Shown: positions 25,801-34,800 of the stretch, piece after piece
How the letters are laid out: each line of letters opens with the position of its first letter
Numbering within the stretch: position 1 is the stretch's first letter
Translations under genes and position numbers: made by a program
NCBI RefSeq assembly: GCF_018860155.1
Contig: NZ_JAHKNI010000021.1
Coordinates: forward strand, 62,001 to 126,000
Reading direction: 5' to 3'
Origin: Nocardia albiluteola
GTDB taxonomy: Bacteria; Actinomycetota; Actinomycetes; Mycobacteriales; Mycobacteriaceae
Length of the DNA stretch: 64,000 nucleotides
Notes under the pieces: model-generated
The model's database searches: none
Told to the model about the DNA's origin: nothing
The model's input: only the letters and a program-made list of their open reading frames with translations

Positions 25801-28800
25801 TACGACGCCGGGCGGGAGCCGCCGGTGCGTGAAGCAGGCGAGAGTGATCATGCTGGGGCGCACGATGATTCGACCGATGGAAGGAAGCGCGAGGGCCCCG
25901 AGGAAGTCGCGGTCGCGGCGGTCATCGGGGAGGACGGACCCGGATCGCAGACGGAGCGGGAACATTCCGAATCGGTGACACCCGACGCGGAACACGGTGG
26001 CGCAGAGCGGAAACCGAACCGTGGGCGCTGCGCGGAACTGGTGCTGAAGCTGGCGCGCAAGCTGACCGGCAATCCGAACATCCTCGATATCGGACGCGAG
26101 GTCGGGGTGACCGGCGTGACCGGCGAGGAGGTGCAGCTCGCGACCGGTGGCCGGATGATCAAGTTCAAGAGCCTGGACTCCATCCCGGATCGCCTGCGCA
26201 ACATGCGCGACGGCGCCAGCGTGCTGGTGGTCTACGAGTTCGGGCACACCGACGAGCACGGCGTCGGTGCGCACGCGGTGCTGTACGTCAAGGAGGGCGA
26301 CCGGATCGTCATCCACGATCCGAGCGAGAACACGGTCCGCGACTTTCCGCCGGAGCACATCGCGGATCTGAAGGATGTCCACGGAATCGTCCTGGACCAC
26401 AAGGGCAAACCGGTCCACGATCTCGGGCTCACCGCGGACCAACGCCGCGCGCTGCTGGGCCAGGCCGCGATCAACCACCAGTTCCACCAGACTACCTCGC
26501 AGCTCCAGGCGAGGGACGAGAACGAGCACGTCGCGGTGGACCTGCGAAACCCATTGGGCAGGGTGGGCATCGGGCAATCGGGAGAGGAAGGCAACCAGGA
26601 GCACCAGCCCGCATGGAGTGCGCGCGGTCCGGCGACGGAGCACACGGTGTCCGATGCCGGACGCGAGGCCATCGAGCCGCATCTCCGGCGGCTCAGGTTG
26701 GCGCAGGCCGAGCATGACCGCCTCGATCGTTACTTGCGCTCCACGGCGGAACGGCTGGGACTCGACCCGGGCAATCTCGATACGCACGAGGTGCAGCAGC
26801 AGATCGCGCAGGAGCTGGAGACCCGCAGGGAGGCCGCACAGGCGGTGATGACCAAGGAGGGCGTGGGGCAGGGCGAGGCACCGGTCCGGCACATGCTCGA
26901 GGAGGTGCCCGCCGCGCAGCACGCCCTCGACGAGGCCAACGCCGAGATCAAGGAGGCGAACCGCGTCGGGGAGGAGCTGAGCAAGCCGGACGGGGTCATC
27001 GCTGCGCTCCGGGCAGCCCGCCGGGACGCCGCCGCCGTGGCCGCTCGAGATCTCATCGAATCGCAAGGCGGCCAGATCATCTCGCAGGGCACGTCCGGCG
27101 GCGAGGTGACCGGCCGCTTCGTCGACGAGAATCCGGTCCGAGTGATCATCGCGGGCGATCGACCCCAACAGGTCCTGCCGCAGGACCAGCACGAGCAGTT
27201 GCGCAACAGCGGCATCGAGATCGAATACAAGATGATCAAGGTCGAGCCCAGCGGCAAGATCCTGATCACCGACCTGGAACGCACCCCGGAACCGGCAGCG
27301 GAACAAGAGCCCAAATCCGCAGCCGCACACCAGCAGCCGACCACCGACTCGGCGAAATCTCCCACGGCCCAGACCAAGTCGACTACCGAGCCGCCGAAGC
27401 AGACTGCGGAGCCGCCGAAGGGCGAGCCGCTCGAGCAGACTGCCGAGCCGCCCGAGAACGAGCCGCCCAAGAACGAGGCGCCCGCGGAGACGACCGAACC
27501 ACCGACGAACGAGCCGCCGAAGGTCCCCGATCATCCCGCGGCACGGACCGGTGCGGGCCGGTGGGTCGAGGGACCCAGGCGTGTCTACCGTCCATCCGAC
27601 GACAGTGTGGCCGGCGAGTTGCGGCGGCTTCGCTGGGAAGTCGGTATGGGTTCGCAGCGGGAGTTCGGCCGGATCGAGCAGGAGATCTTCGGCCTGGCGC
27701 GGCAGGTGGAGGTCTCTCCGTGGCTCGGCAAGCTCGAGGACGTGGGGCGCGCGGTGGGTGCGGTAGCGGACCGCCGGATCGCCGAGGCCGGGGCGCAGCT
27801 GCGGCGCCCGGATCTTCCCGGGGCGGAAAGGGCGCGCGCGCAGCAGGAGCTCGATGCCGCCAAGGCGGTGAAGCGGCAGGTCACGCAGGCTCTGGACAAC
27901 CTGAGGGCGACCAAGCAGCTCGGCATCGACTCGCGTACGCAGGCGTACAAATTGGCAATCGAGGACTATCTCGGTTCGCTGGGCGATGACGTTCACATCG
28001 AGGCACCCAGCATTGCCCGGGTGGGCGATAAGTACGTCGTCGCCGCGCTGCAGCCCGAGAAGCTGGTCGAGCAGGTGCGGGCGTTGAACGCCGACGGCCT
28101 GCCCGTCGAGTATAAAAAGCTCATGCTCGGCCGTCGGGGCGAGGTCTACGTCTCCGATCTGGAACATGGTGCGCCGCACACCGACTCGCCGAAGACGGAA
28201 TCCGAAGCGCCGAAGAACGAACCTCCGAAGGAGAGCACCGAACCGCCCAAGACCGAGACGCCGAAGAGCGAGCCCCCGAAGGATCCCGGCGGTCCTCCCC
28301 AGGAGCCCCCGCAACCTCCCGCGAAATGGACTTCCTCGCAGGGCGATCCGCCGCCGAGGCCCGCGGATCCGTGGACGAAGAATTCCGGAGACACCGTCCA
28401 CGAGCCCACCTCACGCGGACTGAAAAAGGCACTGCGCCAGCTGGCTCGGGCAGTGGCCAGACGCACGGAGACGCGGATCGCCGCGACCGACGCCGCGCGC
28501 GGCCTGGGTATCGATCCCGAGCAGATCCGCGTGGATGCCCTGCGCACCCGGGTCGCCGAGGCATCGGGCGACGCCGCTCAGCAGGCGGAGCAGAACCACG
28601 AGAACCTGCGCCGGCTGGCGAGCGGGCAGTGGCGCCTGTCCGAGGACACGCTGCGCGAGCGTGCCGGTCGGCTCGGTATCGACCACGTGGGACTCACGGA
28701 TGGCGAACTGCGCCAGCACATCCGGCAGCTGACCGTCGAGGGAGGCCGCACCGCGGCGGATGCCCGGGCTCGGCACGACGCGGTCGACTCGCTCGGGCCG

Positions 28801-31800
28801 GACGAATTGCATAGCAGCGCGGAACAACTCGGCGTCCAGGAGCCGTCGCACCATACGGTCGACGAGGTGATCCGGGACCGCGCCGAGGCGAACATCCGCG
28901 ACGCGTACGCGAACTACCGCAAGCTGGAGAACGAACTCGACTCCGGCACCACGGATCCAGCCCGGCTGCTCGAACTGGCCGAACAGAACTCCGTCCCGGT
29001 GCACCCGGAGGACACCCCCGGCAGCCTGCTGGCCAGGATGAAGGAAGCGGGGCTGGCCCAGCGGGACAAAACCATCGAGGCCAACCGCGCCCTGCTGAAG
29101 CAGCTCGGCGACGCCGCGGTCGCGCACGCGAACGCCTCGCTCCGCCACAGCGAGGCCCAGGCCCTGGCCGAACGAGAGGTGATGGGCGCGAAGGCTGGTC
29201 CGCCACCCAAGGGCCCGCGGATCTACATGGACGGCTACCTGGTCAAGCACCGCCTGGACCTCGGCCAGCCCGCGGTGCGCGAGACGGAGGACGGCAAGTC
29301 TCTGGTCGGTGTGGGCGAGGGCGACGACCCGGCCCTGCGGATCGACCCGGCGCGCCGGAAGGCCCTGGCCGAGGAGGGCATCGACGCCAAGTACTTCCGG
29401 GTCGCCGTGAGCGACGACGGAAAGGTGCACGTCGAGGAGTGGACCCCGGACGACGTGCCCCCCGAGCGTCCGCAGACGGAACAGGCTCGCCGCCCGGGCG
29501 ATTGGACGCCAGGCGCCGAGCATCAGCACGAGACCCAACGGTGGATGGACCGGAAGTTCAACCGGAAGATCCGCGGCATGGCCCGCAAGGTGGCCGATTT
29601 CAACAAGGAGCTGGGCAAGAACTACACCAAGACCCTGGATGCGGTGAAGTGGATGGGCATCGATCCCACCGGCATGACCCGCCAGCAGGTCGCGCAGTCG
29701 GTACGGGAGCTGATCCAGGAGTACCACGCGCAGGCCGAGGAGTTCTTCGACCGCACCGAGATTCCGCCGGACCAGATGGCGGACTTCTTCAACCAGCGCC
29801 GCGAGATCGAGGCCCGCGCCTCGATGATGGAGTCCCAGGGCAACAAGATCCTCAAGCGCCTGGGAGTTCACGAACTGGCCGTCACCATGCGCGATCATCT
29901 GGAGGCGCAGCTTGCGGCGGCAGCGGCCCGGCGGGTGCTGAACGATCTGGGCGGCACGCTGATCGGGCGCGACGGGGAGACGGTCGAGAACCCCGACGAT
30001 GCGGTTGCCCACCTGATTCCCGGCGTCGACGGCGCGCCCGCGCGGCTGGAAATCATCTCGCCCACAGCGAATCCGGATCACATTCTGTCCCCCGAGGCGC
30101 GCGAGCAGGTGCTCGGCACGGACGGTCAACTGCGTGTGCGGCAGGTGCGGGTCGACGGGAGCGGCAAGATCCACCTCTCGGATCTGAGCAAGCCGGCCGA
30201 GGGCGAGCACACCGCACCCGAGACCGAGAAGGCCGGCCGCGGACTGTACGACCCGGTCTCCGGGCCGAAGGAGCCGGATCCGGAAGAGGTCAAGGGCCCG
30301 CAGGCCGAGCTCGATGCGCTGCTGCGCCGTCGGGCGGGCGCCGTTGCGGCACAGGAATTCTGGCGAAACACGCTGGAGCACAGCCTCGGTCGAGTCGGCG
30401 GCTCCCGCGCGGAGATGACGCGCGACGGGATGGCCGCTCTCATTCAGCGGCTGACCCAGGGCCGGGTCGGATACACCGAGACGACCAGCGGTCTGGACGA
30501 CCCGTCGACCTCGACGCGCGAAGATCTCAGCGAGAACGAGCTTTCCAGCCGCCAGGAGCCGATCGACAAGCTGGCCGAGGCCGCCGAACGCTTCTTCGCC
30601 TATCAGGACCGCCTCGGGGAGATCGATCAGCGCGTCCACGAGCTCGAGCAGCTCGGCGCGAAACACGATGCCTCCGAGACCGACGACCAGCAGGGCAAGT
30701 TCGGGAAGCTGGCCAAGGATCTGAAGGCGGCGATCAACCGCGCCAAGCCGCTGCGACACGCGCTTGATCTGTTGGAGGCGCACCGGGAGAACCAGCACGG
30801 CCCGCTCACGGGGGCCGATCAGAGGGCGTTGGATTCGGCCCGCGCGGCGGTTGCCAAGGCGGACAACGAGATCGACCGGCTCAACGACGAACGCCTCGGC
30901 ACCGCGGGCGCCTGGCGCAAGGCCGCGGAGACGATCGCCGACCCGGCGCGCCTGCGCCAGATCACCGACAATGTCTTCGTCGAGGATGGCGTGGACGGGG
31001 CCGACCCCCGGATCATCGTGGTTGCCGGACGACCGAAACTTGTTTCGGCCCCGGACGGTACGGCGCCGACCGAGCAGACCGTACTCGAGGAGCCCGGCAC
31101 CGAACAGGACCGCGCCTTCGCCGAGGCGCTGGCCTATCACCACGGCCTGGTCGGGCTGCTGGAGCGGCCGAATACGACGGTGCACTACCTGGAGGTCGCG
31201 GGCAAGGAGGGGCGCGAGGCCGGCGTCGATCCCACCGACCCCGCCGAACACGCCGCGGCCGAGGGCACCGCCGGCTTCGACGTGAAACCCCTCGGGTCGC
31301 CACGGATCCTGCGCGACGAGCACAAGCTCGGCCTGGACGAGAACGACCCGAACCGCACCAAGCCGTTCCAACGGCGGGGCGGGCGTCCGAAGACGCTCGC
31401 CGGTCCGGTTCGCTGGAAGGAAATGCTGTCCGAGGCAACCGGAATCAAGATCGGCGCCAAGGAGATTCGTGTGCCGGACCACGAATCGCCCGGGGGCGAG
31501 CCGCGCAAGGTCAAGGTCGTCAACGACACTCGGCGTGCCCTGCCCGCCGAGGATCCCCGCGCCGCCGAGGTGGACCTGCTGTATCGCGGCCCGCTCGCCG
31601 GATTCAGCATCGTGCGCTGGGAGGGCGTGGACGGCGCCTGGCACAACGTGCGCGAGAACGAGGCGTACGGCTATGAGGCGCGGCAGCCCCAACTGCCGAT
31701 GGTTGTCAAGCGTCCCAAGTTCTGGCAGCCGGAGATCGACGGATACCGGCTGCCGCCCAAGGGCTTGGCGCCCTATGGTGGCGATGACAACTCGTCGCGC

Positions 31801-34800
31801 CCCGCCCGCTCGTACGACGAGAAGATGCCCGACGGATTCAGCGGCAAGATGGCGGCCGAGCCATACCAGAACATGGTGGAGCCGGGGCTGCTGCGGCTCA
31901 TCAACGGCCATTGGCCGGAGATGAGTTATGAAGAGATACAGAGTCTTTCGCCGGACGGGAGGGCTGAGCAATGGGGTGAGCAAGGACTGGTCACCCACGA
32001 TCCCCCCGGGTGGGACGAGGACGAACATCACAAGTTGCCCTACGACGACGCCTTGTACACCGTAGGTAAGCGCTGGGTTCAGATCTACAACGAGGTGCGC
32101 AAACACCCTTGGTTGCTGGACCGCTTCTACAATCACCCGGCGGTCGGCCGCTGGGTGCTGGACCACACGCGGTGGCTGCCGAAGGGACCGTTCGACGAGA
32201 GTCATCCCGTGGGACGCTGGATACCGATCTGGCGAAGCATCCGGACCTTCAAGGGATTCCATCAGCCGATCGATCTCGAGGTGCAGCCACCGCATCCGGG
32301 ATGGAACCACGCGGACCATTCGGCGCCGTGGGAACGGGAAAATATCGACCCGCCGGGCTGGGCGCGCAAGGTCTTGCGCTGGTCCAAGGTGCAGGACTGG
32401 GCCGACAAGGTCATCGGCGGATATGCCGACGAGAGGCACAACAACGCGACCGGAACCACCGACAAGGATGTCGAGCAGATCGTCGATCAGCTGCGGCGCA
32501 AGGGAAATCCGCTGCTGCGGCCGGAGGCCGGCGGGATCTCCCTGGCCGACGGGCTGCGCCTGACGCACGATGCGGACGGCAGTCCGCTGTCGGAACAGGA
32601 ACTGACCGACCGCATTTCGCGCATCAAGGACCATGTGATGCGGGGCCTGATGCCGGTCATCGACCCCACCAGCCCCGAGGGGCGGATGTATTCCGAGGGC
32701 GACACGCCGGGCCGCAAGATGGATGCGGTGGCGCATATCGCCGATGCCTGGAACCGGTTGACCGGACGCGGCGACGGCCACGGTAAGACGCTGCCCACTC
32801 GCGCGGATCTGGTGATGCTGGAGCACTTCTGGGCCGCGGCGCATTATCTCGACACCCACGAGGGGGCCACCTGGCACGAGGCCGAGGCGTATGCCAACCG
32901 GCGGGCTAACTGGGATGAGGGCGGGCGCACGCCGCTGAGTGAGCATTTCGTGGTGCGCGGCGGGGAGCTGATCCACCCGAGCGAGCTGCCGGACGATGCG
33001 CCGGAGCGGACCGGTATCAAGATCCCCGGTGGGAAGGGGGTGCCGTTCGTCGATACGCATCTGCCGGTGATCGCGAAGGACAAGGTGCTGCCATTCGAGC
33101 GGATCCCCTATGCGGTGGACAACGCGCCCGTCGACACCGGCTGGATGCCGCCGTGGGAGCGCCGGGCGGCCGATCTCGTCGGCATTACCGACCTGCGCGA
33201 CCAGTACCCCGGCCTGCCCAAGGATCCGGTAGGCGCGCTGCGGGAGTTCGCGCGCCGCGAGTGGGCGTTGCTGACCCAGGATGCGGTGGGTCCCGGCACC
33301 GAGGGGTCGGATGCACTGCGGGCGGCCATGATTCGTGCCGGAACGGTCGAGCTGCTGGCCGGCGCCGAGACGGATACCGAACGGCTGCTGTGGGCCCGCC
33401 GGCTCGGCGAGACCTCGGACGTCACCGATCCAGCGACCCTGCGCCGCGCGGTGACCCGCCTGCGCTCCGACGCGTACAACACCGCGGAAGGCGTTGCGGT
33501 GATGCAGGGTTCGCACGGGAACGACGGTGACGAACTACTGCCGCCGGACGCCGCCACACCCCGCCCGGAGCCCGAGCCCTGGCCGTACTACGGTCCACTC
33601 ACCCCCCACCTGCCGCACGAATTCTTCCTACAGTGGCAGCAATTCCCCAGCGCCGCACAGCTTCCCCCGTTCGCCCTGAAGCCCGTACCTCACGCCCCGC
33701 CGACCCCGACCCCACCACCCCATCCCCACCCGAACCCCCCTCCGGCGCCGAAGCCCACCCCGGGCCCCAAGCCAACCCCGGGCCCCAAGCCAACCCCCGG
33801 TCCCGGACCAAAGCCCCACCCGGAACCCAAACCTCACCCCGAGCCGCACCCGCCGAAGCATCACAAGCCCAAGCACCCCAAGCACAAGCATGAGCCTGGG
33901 CATCACAAGCATGAGCACGAGCCTGGGCAGCATGAGCCCGGCCACCATGGGCACGGCCATGAGCCCGGTGATCACGGGCGTCAGCACGAGCCCGGGCGCC
34001 ACGAGCTCAGGCCCAGACATCAGACGCACGAGCATGCGCCGGGCCACCACGAGCAGAATCCGGGGCACGATAGGCGTGCGCCCGAGCCGCCGACCCATCA
34101 TCGGTATGTCCCGGAACCTCCTGGGGCTCGCGGGCATCGACCAGTGCCCCCTGGTGATCACGAGCACGAGCCGGTACCTCCGGGCGACCATTCGCATCAA
34201 CCGGTTCCGTCCGGCGATCACGGTCATCGGCCGGTTCCGCCTGGTGGCAACGGGCATCGGCTGGTTCCCCCCGGCGACAACGGGCAACAGCCCGCGCCGA
34301 TTGGAAGTCCCCGGCGCGCGCCCGAGCCACCGACCCATCATCGGCATGCCCCGGAACCCCCTGGGGCTCACGGGCATCGACCAGCGCCCCCGGGCGATCA
34401 CGAGCCGCAGCTAGTACCCCCGGGCGATCACGGTCATCGGCCGGTGCCGCCTGGTGACAACGGGCATCAGCCGGTGCCGCCCGGTGACAACGGGCAACCG
34501 CCCGCCCCGATCGGAAATCCCCGGCGCGCGCCCGAGCCTGCAACCCATCACGAGCACGAGCCGACCCCTCCTCGCGATCGCGGCCACGAGCCCGGGCAGC
34601 ACGACCACGACCCGGGTCGTCCGGGCGACGGTCAGGATGCCCCGCATCCGCGCGCAGGTCGCCCTTCGATCCCGGAACCGCCTGCACCGCAGCCTGTTAC
34701 GGGAGCCAATACACCGGTCTCTCCGAGCTCCGCCTCGGGCCACCACCCGCCCCTGCCTCCGAAACCGCTCACCGGATCGCTGCCGCAGGGCACGAGTCCG

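Noticed and set aside
24580..28401. A 1273-codon open frame on the minus strand
   Set aside because: It is also antisense to the giant gene, covering the repeat region, with no family similarity or ribosome site.
28411..33516. A 1701-codon open frame on the minus strand
   Set aside because: It lies opposite the giant gene in GC-rich DNA where stops are rare. The translation has no domain and is rich in Arg and Leu as expected for an antisense frame.
34075..34560. Regular repeats that could be taken for a CRISPR array
   Set aside because: The repeats are in frame in a coding region, encode His/Pro decapeptides, and have no unique spacers or cas genes.
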